Of a stretch of 64,000 nucleotides of DNA, positions 33,643-41,991 are shown piece after piece. The notes below the pieces were generated by a model. It saw only the letters and a program-made list of their open reading frames with translations, was not told where the DNA came from and made no database searches. The DNA lies in contig NZ_CP089518.1 in assembly GCF_025917685.1 (NCBI RefSeq), positions 931,001 through 995,000 on the forward strand, written 5' to 3'. The DNA comes from Bacillus cereus. Its GTDB lineage: Bacteria; Bacillota; Bacilli; Bacillales; Bacillaceae_G. Made by a program: the position numbers and the translations under genes. The stretch's first letter is position 1. Each line of letters begins with the position of its first letter.

Positions 33643-33817
33643 CTATGTTATATCTAAACCGATGTCCTACCTAATACAGGGTTAGACAAGATTACTTGGT
33701 GGATGGATACTAGATCAGGTGGTAAATGCTTCTTTAGCTTTCTCTATCTGTATGTAACCTTGAATACAAGATTTTTTCATTTTTATTCCCGGATATATTT
33801 GAAAAACGGTATGTTTT

Positions 33818-34159
33818 TTATCTCAAATCAATTATATCTATAAATTTAAGGAAAACTCTGTTATAAGATGCATCAGTGCAAGTTATTAAATTCTTTATCG
33901 GATTTATGTCAGTTACAGTCATATATCTAGTAAGCAAATGACCATCTCTATAATAAGTAATCGATATCTTCTCTTCAGAAAGAAATGAACATAGTAACTT
34001 GTTTTCAATAATTTCTTGTTCGTCTTGGGTTAATGTAGGGCGCTCCACTTTTGTTTGTTTTTTAACAATCTTACCAATACCGATGGATTTCTTCGGTATC
34101 GAAGTGAATGGAGTCTGCTTAATCATTCCTATTTCTTTTGGCATATGTGTATAGTCCAT
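33818..34159 (-). CDS. YolD-like protein without its Y-family polymerase partner
   Basis: A 113-residue protein of the YolD family: MDYTHMPKEIGMIKQTPFTS, KVERPTLTQDEQEIIENKL, the ISITYYRDGHLLTRYMTV strand and the terminal FLKFIDIIDL. In SP-beta and many plasmids, yolD-like genes sit with a UvrX/UvrY-type DNA polymerase. No such gene follows here; the downstream 170 bases are gene-free. AGGGAGATATACAGC precedes ATG 34159. The gene is probably a leftover of a phage or plasmid SOS cassette. Confidence 0.75.
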   Translation of the reverse strand: MDYTHMPKEIGMIKQTPFTSIPKKSIGIGKIVKKQTKVERPTLTQDEQEIIENKLLCSFLSEEKISITYYRDGHLLTRYMTVTDINPIKNLITCTDASYNRVFLKFIDIIDLR

Positions 34160-34311
34160 GCTGTATATCTCCCTAATTGTTATTAATAACTGTATCATTA
34201 TATCAATTTTTGGAGATATTAGGATTATTTATATACTTATAAAATAAACATTTAGAGGTTTTTACTCCTTATAAAATCAACCCAATTTAACTAAGCATGG
34301 TCTATATATAA

Positions 34312-34617
34312 TTGAGTAATGAACATGAATCAATTATTGTCATAGATGTAAGCAACATTTATAATGCAAAAGAATTGCATTTACTTCTTAAAGAGAAGCT
34401 TGAGTTTCCTGATTTGTACGGGGGAAACTGGGATGCTTTTTGGGATTGTATTACAGGATTTGTATGTCCTTTGCCAAACAAAATGATCTTCGACGGATGG
34501 TCCAAGTTAGAAAAAAGGTTACCGAGAGATACAAAAATAATGAAAGAGTGTCTTCTTGATTATAATGAAGAGGATAGAAAGGATCCTGAATGGAAAAGCG
34601 AATTCTTATTTAATTGA
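34312..34617 (+). CDS. Barstar-family protein (orphan immunity protein)
   Basis: A 101-residue protein of the barstar (barnase inhibitor) family, recognised by IIVIDVSNIYNAKELHLLLK, LEFPDLYGGNWDAFWDCITG and the acidic helix region. Barstars block RNase toxins by covering the active site. The only in-frame start is TTG 34312, with no clear ribosome site, so the 5' end may be damaged. No barnase-like or polymorphic toxin gene is adjacent. It is therefore an orphan immunity gene, or a remnant of one. Confidence 0.78.
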   Translation: MSNEHESIIVIDVSNIYNAKELHLLLKEKLEFPDLYGGNWDAFWDCITGFVCPLPNKMIFDGWSKLEKRLPRDTKIMKECLLDYNEEDRKDPEWKSEFLFN

Positions 34618-34750
34618 ATACTGACAATATGATATGTAAATATGCATATTGTATTTATTTGGGTTTTTTGTATGTTAAAATCAAATATAAGGATGTAAAT
34701 ATATAACAAACTAAAAGTAGGAATATCCAATGAATTTTGAGAGGTGTTAC

Positions 34751-34993
34751 ATGTTTAAAAATAAGAAATTAATTCGATTTTGTCTAACATTATTTGTATG
34801 TTTATCTGTAATTGATTTTACAATCGGTTATTTTCAAACATATCTTGAAACAGCAGCAGATATTAAATGGATAATACCAGGAATTTGGAAAACTATTTTG
34901 ATAGATGCTCCTGAAAGCATACTTGTTATTTTAGGTGCAATAGCTTTATATGATTTCACAAAAGAGACATCGCCAAAAGACGCATCAATCTAA
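34751..34993 (+). CDS. Small membrane protein, unknown function
   Basis: An 80-residue protein from MFKNKKLIRFCLTLFVCLSV with two membrane segments (about residues 7-27 and 54-70) and a charged tail FTKETSPKD. ATG 34751 is chosen because GAGAGGTG precedes it. A terminator overlaps its 3' end. No family recognised. Confidence 0.5.
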   Translation: MFKNKKLIRFCLTLFVCLSVIDFTIGYFQTYLETAADIKWIIPGIWKTILIDAPESILVILGAIALYDFTKETSPKDASI

Positions 34994-35007
34994 ATGCGTC
35001 TTTTTTA
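34978..35007 (+). terminator. Terminator overlapping the 3' end of the small membrane gene
   Basis: AAGACGCAT and ATGCGTCTT form a stem followed by TTTTATT; the stem starts within the last codons. Confidence 0.75.
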
Positions 35008-35059
35008 TTAAAATTTATATTTTAAAGAGTTACCTAGAAGAGAACAATCTATTAATTAA

Positions 35060-35155
35060 CAAAAAAGAAAAGACACCCTAAGGTGCCTTCCTACGACTTG
35101 AACCATCTTAATTTTAATAATATTGGACTCCCGTCCAAATATTATTTTACCATGT
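35060..35155 (-). repeat. Orphan YjcZ cassette flank
   Basis: AAGACACC-CTAA-GGTGCCTT, CTACGACTTGAACCATCTTA and GGACTCCCGTCC match the outer flank of YjcZ cassettes 2 and 3, but no YjcZ gene or GGACCTGCTC box is beside it. It looks like the scar of a lost copy. Confidence 0.6.
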
Positions 35156-35280
35156 TAACTTATTTTATCCATTGAGAAATAAAATTCAAATCTATGTTTG
35201 GTTGTTTTGGAAATAATCCATATTAATCATTACAATACATTTTTTAGTTTTTGAATTATTTATTTGTTTAAAAGTTGAAA

Positions 35281-35382
35281 TTAAAAAGAACCCCATAAAT
35301 GATAAACCATGCCACTAACAAAAAACACTAATACTAAAAACAAAACAATTAAAGCAAGTATTCCATTTTGATTATGTTCCAT
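35281..35382 (-). CDS. 33-residue single-helix membrane peptide
   Basis: A 33-residue peptide from MEHNQNGILALIVLFLVLVF, ending VYHLWGSF. One membrane helix (about residues 8-27) with a hydrophilic N-terminus. AAAAGGAGCTAATTTT is a strong ribosome site. Size and context (next to a YjcZ cassette scar) suggest a small spore or membrane peptide. I do not recognise a named family. Confidence 0.55.
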   Translation of the reverse strand: MEHNQNGILALIVLFLVLVFFVSGMVYHLWGSF

Positions 35383-35419
35383 AAAATTAGCTCCTTTTAG
35401 AATTATTTTTATATACAAA

Positions 35420-35455
35420 AAAGCCTTTAGTTGTAATTATGGCTAAAGGCTTTGA
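35420..35455 (-). terminator. Terminator after the MFS gene
   Basis: AAAGCCTTTAG and CTAAAGGCTTT form a stem; on the minus strand TTTTTTG follows. A diverged copy of the same hairpin lies at about 37585-37615. Confidence 0.7.
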
Positions 35456-35559
35456 GCATTATACTTTTAGTTTATGAAATCTTATATATAAAATAACCTG
35501 TATTTTATATAGAGAAAAATTTATAATGTTTTTTTATCAAATTTGAAACTGAAAATGTA

Positions 35560-36735
35560 CTAGCTTGATAATGAAGCCTGGCTATTAGAATTGAAAAATT
35601 TTAGTTTTATTATAATTAATAGAAATGAAAGTAGTGTGAATATAAATCCGCTCCAAATAAGCTGGTGAATACCTAAGTTTGAAATGAACCAGCCTCCAAT
35701 AGTTGTTCCTAAAGTAATTCCGAGATTTGAGAACGAAACGAATAGACTATTACCAAATTCAGGTGCTTCTTTTGCTTCGCTTATTAACCATGTTTGGCCA
35801 ACAATTAATCCACCAGCATGTACGATTCCCCAAACGAATACTATAAAAATCATTGGAACAAGGTAGGAACCTAAATAATAAACCAATATGTAAACAACAG
35901 AATATAGAATAGGGAATGATATTACGGTGTTTATTATGCTTTTTTGCAGGAGACTACCAAATAAATGATTGCCTAAAATCATAACTACACCAAATATGAA
36001 TAGCATGATACTGATGAGAGATCCGTTCATGGAAGTTACTTTTGCAAGGTATTCAGCGAAGTAGCTGTATACGGAAAACATGGCTGCAAAAAGGAATGTG
36101 ACGGTTAAAATATTTAACCATAATCCTGGTTTGCCGAGTATACGAATTTGTTTGCCGAAAGACATTTTTTCTGTAACAGGCATAGAAGGAAGTAGGATTA
36201 GTATTCCAATGAATGCAAGAGTGTTAACAAGCGCTCCGAATAAGAAAGCAATTTCGAGTGAAAATTGGTCTGCAAGGTAAGAGGTTAGTGGTACACCTAA
36301 AGCAAAGCCAACAGTAATTCCCATAAAAACTTTTGTAACCGCTTGACCGCTCTTTTCTGGAGGGACAAGTTTAGCAGCTGTTACAAGAGCGATTGAAAAG
36401 AAGAGTGGATGAAGTGCTGCCGGTAAAATACGAAAAATAAGCATGATTTCAAATTGTGTTGTATAAGCGTAGATTATATTTGAAATAACGAATGTGAAAA
36501 TTGCTGTTAATAAAATTATTTTGCGATTAATACTAGAGACGAGCAGAATTAGAAACGGACCAGAAATAGCAACAACTAGTGCAAATATACTTACTAAAAA
36601 TCCAGCTTGTGTAGTTGAAATTCCGAATTTTTGAGTGATTTGTGGTAATACGCCGACAATACCCATCTCGGTAGTAATAATTCCGAACACACCTATTGCC
36701 AGTGTCAGAATAAGTAAAGGATTTACTTTTTTCAT
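35560..36735 (-). CDS. MFS transporter (AraJ/sugar-efflux-like)
   Basis: A 391-residue transporter with 12 membrane segments: MKKVNPLLILTLAIGVFGII opening, TTEMGIVGVLPQITQKFGIS in helix 1 (the D/E-M-x-x-x-LP motif of DHA1/AraJ-type exporters), and WLISEAKEAPEFGNSLF in loop 10. GGAGAGTTTTATAA precedes the ATG. The ArsR-type gene upstream in the same orientation probably regulates it. It probably exports a drug or sugar; the substrate is unknown. Confidence 0.82.
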   Translation of the reverse strand: MKKVNPLLILTLAIGVFGIITTEMGIVGVLPQITQKFGISTTQAGFLVSIFALVVAISGPFLILLVSSINRKIILLTAIFTFVISNIIYAYTTQFEIMLIFRILPAALHPLFFSIALVTAAKLVPPEKSGQAVTKVFMGITVGFALGVPLTSYLADQFSLEIAFLFGALVNTLAFIGILILLPSMPVTEKMSFGKQIRILGKPGLWLNILTVTFLFAAMFSVYSYFAEYLAKVTSMNGSLISIMLFIFGVVMILGNHLFGSLLQKSIINTVISFPILYSVVYILVYYLGSYLVPMIFIVFVWGIVHAGGLIVGQTWLISEAKEAPEFGNSLFVSFSNLGITLGTTIGGWFISNLGIHQLIWSGFIFTLLSFLLIIIKLKFFNSNSQASLSS

Positions 36736-36974
36736 TTATAAAACTCTCCATTCGTATCAGTATTTTGAAAGTAAATTCATTAAAAAATAAGCATTATTAT
36801 AAGCATGATTGGATGCTAATATTATTAGGGGTATGTAATTCGAAATACAATAACAGATATCTAAATAACTAGATATGATATATTAAAAAATTTTCTCCTT
36901 TCTATGTTTCTTGCTTTTATAGGTAGTGTAATTTTATAAAAGGTAATTGGATACCTGTAAAAAGCAGAATGTGT

Positions 36975-37006
36975 GAAAGCTAATAATCAATTGATTATTA
37001 GCTTTC
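36975..37006. terminator. 32-base perfect palindrome after the arsR-like gene
   Basis: GAAAGCTAATAATCAA and its exact complement meet without a loop just beyond the ArsR-type stop. It could be a terminator stem without a good T-run on the minus strand, or a protein-binding palindrome. Confidence 0.5.
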
Positions 37007-37009
37007 ATT

Positions 37010-37321
37010 TTATAATTCGTTTTGAACGTATTCAGAAAACTCTCGGATTGTTTTTTCATTTCGACGATAGTATGTCCATTTTCCGATTCGGTCAGAGTCT
37101 AGTAAGCCTGCTTTTTTCATAGTTAATAAATAACTAGAAATAACCGATTGGGCTAAGCCAGTTTTAAGCTGGATATCTCCTACACATACTCCAACTTGAA
37201 AGCTAAGATCTTGCTCTAGATAAGGCTTTTCATCGAAATGGTTTTCTGGATTTTTCAACCATGATAAAATTTGACATCTTGTTTCATTTGACAATGCTTT
37301 ATAAATTAATAAAGGTTCCAT
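37010..37321 (-). CDS. ArsR-family (SmtB-like) transcriptional regulator
   Basis: A 103-residue regulator: PLLIYKALSNETRCQILSWL, the DIQLKTGLAQSVISSYLLTM recognition region and GLLDSDRIGKWTYYRRNEKT wing, all ArsR-type. The single Cys in VCVGD and the one in TRCQI do not form the classical metal motif, so a non-metal signal is possible. It precedes the MFS gene on the same strand, 275 bases apart, separated by the palindrome at 36975, and probably controls it. Confidence 0.82.
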   Translation of the reverse strand: MEPLLIYKALSNETRCQILSWLKNPENHFDEKPYLEQDLSFQVGVCVGDIQLKTGLAQSVISSYLLTMKKAGLLDSDRIGKWTYYRRNEKTIREFSEYVQNEL

Positions 37322-37637
37322 AAGGATATTATATCTACTTTTATAGATTTGTAAATGGGTTTTGGTGATTTTAAGGGAAGGAGGTATATGTAGATTCTTT
37401 TAAATGTGAATGAGGTACTCTAGTAATAGGGCTTTTTTGGGTATGTGAATTTATAAAAGGTTGCACTGTAATATAGCTTGAGAATATGATTGTCTAAAGA
37501 ATAGGTGATGAATACATGCAGGAAACAAAACAGTTTAAGCGAGCATTCTATTCTTACTATGTTTTATTTTTTTATATAGAAAATAGCCTTCAGTCGTAAT
37601 AATGGCTAAAGGCTTGGGTTCTCATACTTTTTAATTT

Positions 37638-37672
37638 ATAAAGAAAAGACACCCATATAAGAGTGTCTTTTC
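37638..37672 (-). terminator. Terminator after YjcZ-like gene 4
   Basis: The same AAAGACACTC/GGGTGTCTTT hairpin as in copies 2, 3 and 5. The gap 37322-37637 contains a degraded copy of the 35420 hairpin but no gene. Confidence 0.7.
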
Positions 37673-37683
37673 CGATAGTTTGT

Positions 37684-37791
37684 TTAGCAGAAGCAAGAAG
37701 CTCCAACTATGATTAATAAAATAAACAATACAACTAATAAAGCAAAGCCGCCAGAAAATCCACAGCCGCCACAACTACCACCAAATCCCAT
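37684..37791 (-). CDS. YjcZ-family spore peptide, copy 4 (35 aa)
   Basis: A 35-residue peptide: MGFGGSCGGCGFSGG head, core [15 protein letters not shown], tail ASCFC. AAAGGAGGAACTATT precedes the ATG and is identical to that of copy 2. Upstream lie CATAAAGTA and GGACCTGCTCAA. Copies 2 and 4 share more flank than copies 2 and 3, although they are 13 kb apart. Confidence 0.8.
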   Translation of the reverse strand: MGFGGSCGGCGFSGGFALLVVLFILLIIVGASCFC

Positions 37792-37849
37792 AATAGTTCC
37801 TCCTTTAATAAGAGGGGAAAACAAGGGGTCACTCATGTATTTTAACGGA

Positions 37850-37940
37850 TTCAATTTACTTTATGTTTTTTACGCAATAATTGAGCAGGTCCTTTTGAAA
37901 ATAAAGAAAAGACACCTTAAGGTGCCTTCCTACAACTTGA
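37850..37940 (-). repeat. YjcZ cassette upstream block (copy 4)
   Basis: Carries CATAAAGTA, GGACCTGCTCAA and the AAGGCACC/GGTGTCTT hairpin in the same order as in copies 2, 3 and 5. Nothing else was found between here and 38085. Confidence 0.55.
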
Positions 37941-38085
37941 TAACCGTATTTCGAAACTAGTGGATAAATTGCAAATAGTATTTATGCTTCGATTTATTTA
38001 CAGATACCTAAGATTTATACATCCTTCATATAAGGCAGTATTTTTGATTACTAAACGTTAAATCGTCATAATTTTTCGTTTATTG

Positions 38086-39084
38086 TTACCAACTACTCGC
38101 TCCAACATCCGTCTTCAACCACGTCACCCAATCAGAATCCTCTATCTTAAGCAAACTGAGCGAAACACCCTTCATATCTAAAGAGGTTAGCAGTGTACCG
38201 ACTTTTACGAACTTCACATGTAAGCCTTCCAGCTCACATAAACGGCGGATGTCGTTTGCGAAAATGTATTGTTCCATTAATGGTGTCGCACCGAGTCCGT
38301 TAATGAGGATGGCGAAGTTGTCACCTTTTCTCCAGCGATAAATGCTTTTCAGTTTATTCATTAGTTCGATCGCTAATATTTCAGAAGAGGATAGTGCTTC
38401 TTTGCGGTAACCTTTTTCGCCATGAATGCCGACGCCGTAAAACACTTCATCGTCGTTCAATGTGAAGGAAGCTTTTCCTTGCATGGGATCATTGGCAGGT
38501 GAAAGGGCGACTCCTAATGTATGTAAGTTTCGGATGACAGAACGGCCAAGTGTTGTTAATTCTTCTAAAGAATGTCCGTGGGGAGCGGCCGCGCCTACTA
38601 TTTTTTGAACGAAAACAGTGCCCGCTACGCCGCGTCTTCTTTTATTAAAAGAAGCATCATCTTCAATTGAAACGTCATCATTTACGATGATGTGGTCAAT
38701 TTTTCTTCCTTCTTCTTTTGCGACTTGTTCTGCAGCTAGAAAGTTTGCTACGTCATCTTTAAAGTTTTTAATGATGAATAATATACTTTTATCTTTTGGC
38801 ATGAGGCGAGTTGCCGCCACAATTTGCTCCACTGTAGGCGGGGTGAAAATACTTCCGTTTACTGCTGCCGTAAGCATTCCTTTTCCTACATAACCAATGT
38901 CAGCAGGTTCATGTCCGCTACCACCGCCGCTTATAATGACAACGTTTTGCTTCATTTTTTCGATATCTTTTACATAAATGATGTTATGTGTTTCGTCGTA
39001 ATTTACTTTGTCGTTATGTTCAAAATAAAAGCCATGCAGCATATCTTGAACAATATTTTCTACATCATTCATAATCTTTTTCAT
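38086..39084 (-). CDS. dhaQ: DhaQ, DhaK-like co-activator
   Basis: A 332-residue paralogue of the dihydroxyacetone-binding subunit DhaK. It has SGGGSGHEPADIGYVGKGM near the front, NFKDDVANF and the covalent-binding His in YGVGIHGEKG. It directly follows a TetR-type gene that matches DhaS, and a complete fused DhaK-DhaL kinase lies on the other strand. This is the arrangement in which Lactococcus DhaQ senses dihydroxyacetone and activates with DhaS, so I call it DhaQ and not a catalytic kinase. ATG 39084 follows GGGTGGAAAAAGCA; the C-terminus (SDWVTWLKTDVGASSW) is DhaK-like. Confidence 0.75.
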   Translation of the reverse strand: MKKIMNDVENIVQDMLHGFYFEHNDKVNYDETHNIIYVKDIEKMKQNVVIISGGGSGHEPADIGYVGKGMLTAAVNGSIFTPPTVEQIVAATRLMPKDKSILFIIKNFKDDVANFLAAEQVAKEEGRKIDHIIVNDDVSIEDDASFNKRRRGVAGTVFVQKIVGAAAPHGHSLEELTTLGRSVIRNLHTLGVALSPANDPMQGKASFTLNDDEVFYGVGIHGEKGYRKEALSSSEILAIELMNKLKSIYRWRKGDNFAILINGLGATPLMEQYIFANDIRRLCELEGLHVKFVKVGTLLTSLDMKGVSLSLLKIEDSDWVTWLKTDVGASSW

Positions 39085-39103
39085 TGCTTTTTCCACCCTT
39101 TAA

Positions 39104-39670
39104 TTACTTTGCTGATTGCTCCAGTAATAGTAGTAATTGATTGTTTATCATATTTTTCATGAGAGAAGACATAATAGCCGGATCTACTTCGCATTTGCTT
39201 TCAATCCAATCTTTTATCGTTCCAACGAAGCCGTGACTATAAAAGGAGGCAATCGTATTTTTTGTCTCATCAGAAAGGCTGAATCCACAGCTCATAGATA
39301 GTTCATCAATAATTTTCATATATAAGTTTTTCGTATGCTCAAATAAATAGTGATTAAACGAGTTTTGCTCAATGACTTTAAATGCATTTCGGTAAAATTT
39401 TTGATTTTCGTAAAAGTAATCAAATAATAAATCAAAAATATTTTCCCATGTTTCATAGTCGAGAAAGTCGATGATATTTTCTTTCGTTTCTTCTCTATAA
39501 ATCCAGCTTAATAGTTCGAATTTATCTTTAAAATGATAATAAAAAGTTTGCCTACGCATTTGACAGTGTAACATAATATCGCTCACTGATATTTTATGAA
39601 ACGACTCTGTTTCCATTAAATGTTTCAACGAGTTCGCGATTATCTTTTTAGAAATTATAGAAGAGGTCAT
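39104..39670 (-). CDS. dhaS: DhaS, TetR-family activator of the dha operon
   Basis: A 188-residue TetR-type protein (from MTSSIISKKIIANSLKHLME) with helix-turn-helix KISVSDIMLHCQMRRQTFYY. The C-terminal domain (FLDYETWENIFDLLFDYFY and FYSHGFVGTIKDWIE) is typical of the DhaS/TetR_C_8 group. It lies 19 bases upstream of dhaQ on the same strand, and the kinase gene is divergent. By analogy with Lactococcus it should activate the divergent kinase when DhaQ has bound dihydroxyacetone. Confidence 0.78.
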   Translation of the reverse strand: MTSSIISKKIIANSLKHLMETESFHKISVSDIMLHCQMRRQTFYYHFKDKFELLSWIYREETKENIIDFLDYETWENIFDLLFDYFYENQKFYRNAFKVIEQNSFNHYLFEHTKNLYMKIIDELSMSCGFSLSDETKNTIASFYSHGFVGTIKDWIESKCEVDPAIMSSLMKNMINNQLLLLLEQSAK

Positions 39671-39733
39671 CTGAATCATCCCTAGAATGTTAGTAATATA
39701 AAAATCCTATTCAAAAATGAGAGCGGTGTCTTT

Positions 39734-39778
39734 AGACAGATTGTCCATTTTGTCCGTTTACTATAAAACGCTTTCATT
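39734..39778. promoter_or_regulatory. Candidate DhaS site and cre-like site in the dha promoter region
   Basis: AGACAGATTGTCCATTTTGTCC at 39734-39755 has a repeated GTCC half-site reminiscent of DhaS operators. TGAAAGCGTTTTAT on the minus strand (39763-39778) resembles a catabolite-responsive element, with one mismatch in the distal half. Both lie between dhaS and dhaKL. Confidence 0.4.
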
Positions 39779-39848
39779 TTAACATGAGTAGTAAGAAGAA
39801 GATTTCAAATATATCACAATATATTAAAGGAATTGAGGGAGAATCACA

Positions 39849-41600
39849 ATGAAAAAGATTATAAACAAACCAGAAACATTAGTAATGGAAATGTGTAACG
39901 GAATGGTTATGGCTCATCCAGAGCTTGAGTTTTTGAAAAAATATAAAGTTATTAAGAAGAAAGAAATGAACGAAAATAAAGTAACGTTAATTAGTGGCGG
40001 CGGTAGTGGTCATGAGCCAGCGCATGCGGGATTAGTCGGAAAAGGAATGTTAGATGCGGCAGTGTGCGGAGATGTGTTTGCTTCGCCTTCACAAATTCAG
40101 GTATATCAAGCGATTAAAGAGACAGCTAGTAAAAAAGGTACGTTATTAATTATTAAAAATTACAGCGGCGATATTATGAATTTCAAAAACGGAGCGCATT
40201 TAGCGACTGAAGATGGAATTGAAGTAGACTACGTAAAAGTGGACGATGATATTGCGGTAGAGGATAGTTTGTATACAGTAGGACGCCGCGGCGTTGCGGG
40301 AGTTATTTTAGTGCATAAAATTGCCGGTGCAGCAGCGGAAGCAGGTATGGATTTAGGGGCGGTGAAAGCTGTAGCAGAAAAAGCAGCGGCTAACGTGCGC
40401 ACAATTGGTTTAGCGTTAACTTCTTGTACAGTTCCAGCAAGTGGATCACCTACTTTCACACTTGATGAAGATGAAATGGAATACGGCGTAGGTATTCACG
40501 GCGAACCAGGAATTAAACGTGAAAAAATGATGTCAGCTGATGAATTAGCGAACCGTATGACAAATGATTTAATAAAAGATTTAGGAGTAAAAGATGGCGA
40601 AGAAATTGCGGTTCTAGTAAATGGCTTTGGCGGAACACCACTGCAAGAACTTTACCTATTTAACAACGCAGTTACGAGAGAATTAGCTGCTAGAAACATT
40701 AAAATCAATAGAGTATTCGTCGGCAACTATATGACGAGTATCGATATGGCTGGTATGTCTTTAACAGTGATGAAATTAGATGACGAGCTAAAAACGTTAT
40801 TATCGGAAGAGTGTAATACACCTGCGTTTAAAGTAGACGGACCAGTTGAAAGTGTAGAGTACGTGAATGCGCTTGAAGATGTAGAAGAGAAGGAAGTTTC
40901 ATTTGAACTAGAAACAGCGGAAGAGCACGCTGTTATGAAAAATAATGTCATTACATTAAACAACATGATTTATCTCGTTGATAAAATGAGCGACGTTATT
41001 ATTAAAAATGAAGTACCGTTCTGTGAGTTAGATACACATGCAGGTGACGGTGACTTCGGAATGAGTGTGGCAAAAGGATTTAAACAATTAAAACGTGAGT
41101 GGCATTCTATTGTAGAACAAGAAAATGTAACAATCGGATCATTCCTTGACGGCTGTTCGATGATTATTATGGAACATTGCGGCGGAGCTTCTGGTCCAAT
41201 TTGGGGTGGTGCATTCCGCGCAGCTAGTAAAGAAGCAGGAGAAAAACGTGAGCTAACAGTAAAAGAGTTCGCTGAAATGTTGCAAGCAGCACTTCAAGGC
41301 ATACAATCTATCGGTGAAAGATCATTCGGTAGAGGAGCGGTAGTTGGTGATAAAACGCTTGTTGATGCACTTGCTCCATGTGTAGACTCTTGGTTAGACA
41401 GTGCTTCAAACGAAGAAGACATGAAAACTGCCTTTGCAAAAGGAGCAGAAGCAGCCGTTAAAGGCGCAGAGTATACGAAAGAAATCGTAGCTCGCATGGG
41501 CCGCGCCGGTACAGTTGGTGAAAGAAGTTTAGGATATCCAGATGCAGGTGCGCATGCGCTTGGGGTTATCTTTACGGAGATTGCGGGTAGTTTGAAATAG
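39849..41600 (+). CDS. dhaKL: Fused dihydroxyacetone kinase (DhaK-DhaL)
   Basis: A 583-residue ATP-dependent dihydroxyacetone (glycerone) kinase. The DhaK half (about residues 1-330) has ISGGGSGHEPAHAGLVGKGM, NYSGDIMNF and the substrate-binding His217 in YGVGIHGEPG. The DhaL half (about 365-583) has the Mg-ADP motif DTHAGDGDFG, then GGASGPIWGGAFRAA and GDKTLVDALAPCVDSW. The fused form uses ATP, unlike the PTS-dependent DhaKLM enzymes; no DhaM is present. GGAATTGAGGGAGAATCACA precedes the ATG. It is divergent from dhaS-dhaQ. Confidence 0.88.
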   Translation: MKKIINKPETLVMEMCNGMVMAHPELEFLKKYKVIKKKEMNENKVTLISGGGSGHEPAHAGLVGKGMLDAAVCGDVFASPSQIQVYQAIKETASKKGTLLIIKNYSGDIMNFKNGAHLATEDGIEVDYVKVDDDIAVEDSLYTVGRRGVAGVILVHKIAGAAAEAGMDLGAVKAVAEKAAANVRTIGLALTSCTVPASGSPTFTLDEDEMEYGVGIHGEPGIKREKMMSADELANRMTNDLIKDLGVKDGEEIAVLVNGFGGTPLQELYLFNNAVTRELAARNIKINRVFVGNYMTSIDMAGMSLTVMKLDDELKTLLSEECNTPAFKVDGPVESVEYVNALEDVEEKEVSFELETAEEHAVMKNNVITLNNMIYLVDKMSDVIIKNEVPFCELDTHAGDGDFGMSVAKGFKQLKREWHSIVEQENVTIGSFLDGCSMIIMEHCGGASGPIWGGAFRAASKEAGEKRELTVKEFAEMLQAALQGIQSIGERSFGRGAVVGDKTLVDALAPCVDSWLDSASNEEDMKTAFAKGAEAAVKGAEYTKEIVARMGRAGTVGERSLGYPDAGAHALGVIFTEIAGSLK

Positions 41601-41608
41601 GAATGAGA

Positions 41609-41643
41609 AAGTCCCCTCTGCCTTAAGGTGGAGGGGATCTTCT
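41609..41643 (+). terminator. Terminator after dhaKL
   Basis: AAGTCCCCTCTGCCTTAAGG pairs with the following GGTGGAGGGGATCTT; it is followed by CTAATATAG, a weak T-run. Confidence 0.65.
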
Positions 41644-41665
41644 AATATAGTTGAATGATATATTA

Positions 41666-41752
41666 ATGTGGTTTAGAAGCAAATCAATTACTTTAGTTGC
41701 AAATAATTTCGGTGCAGAGTTTAAGGTTAAATGGGCTGAAGTTAATAAGTAG
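41666..41752 (+). pseudogene. 28-residue gene remnant
   Basis: A short frame MWFRSKSITLVANNFGAEFK ending WAEVNK, without a ribosome site. A strong terminator (AAAGGGCACTCC/GGAGTGCCCTTTT, 41774-41803) follows it, as after a real gene. It is probably the tail of a lost gene. I do not recognise the family. Confidence 0.3.
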
Positions 41753-41773
41753 TCTGCTATATGTTGTTTAAGA

Positions 41774-41803
41774 AAGGGCACTCCATTGAGGGAGTGCCCT
41801 TTT
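41774..41803. terminator. Terminator between the gene remnant and phr
   Basis: AAAGGGCACTCC and GGAGTGCCCTTTT form a strong stem; it can end the phr-rap transcript from the right, or the remnant from the left. Confidence 0.75.
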
Positions 41804-41832
41804 CGTAATTCATGATATAGAATCTCTTTATA

Positions 41833-41991
41833 TTACCAGGAGTCACCGTGACTGGATTGCATGTACATAATTGTACTAGATTTAGTCGAATCAACTTGTT
41901 CCTTGGATTCTGATTGTGAAGGGAATGCTAATCCTATAGATAAAGCAGCTGAAAGGGTTAAACCTAAAATCGTTCCGAAAATTTTCTTCAT
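41833..41991 (-). CDS. phr: Phr signalling peptide precursor
   Basis: A 52-residue secreted pro-peptide: MKKIFGTILGLTLSAALSIG signal, then a hydrophilic region with SQSESKEQVDSTKSSTI, and C-terminus QSSHGDSW. Its ATG overlaps the rap stop by one base (TAATG), the standard rap-phr arrangement. In Phr proteins a five- to eight-residue peptide at or near the C-terminus is released outside, re-imported by Opp and binds Rap. The likely signal lies within MQSSHGDSW. Which residues form it cannot be read from the sequence. Confidence 0.78.
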   Translation of the reverse strand: MKKIFGTILGLTLSAALSIGLAFPSQSESKEQVDSTKSSTIMYMQSSHGDSW

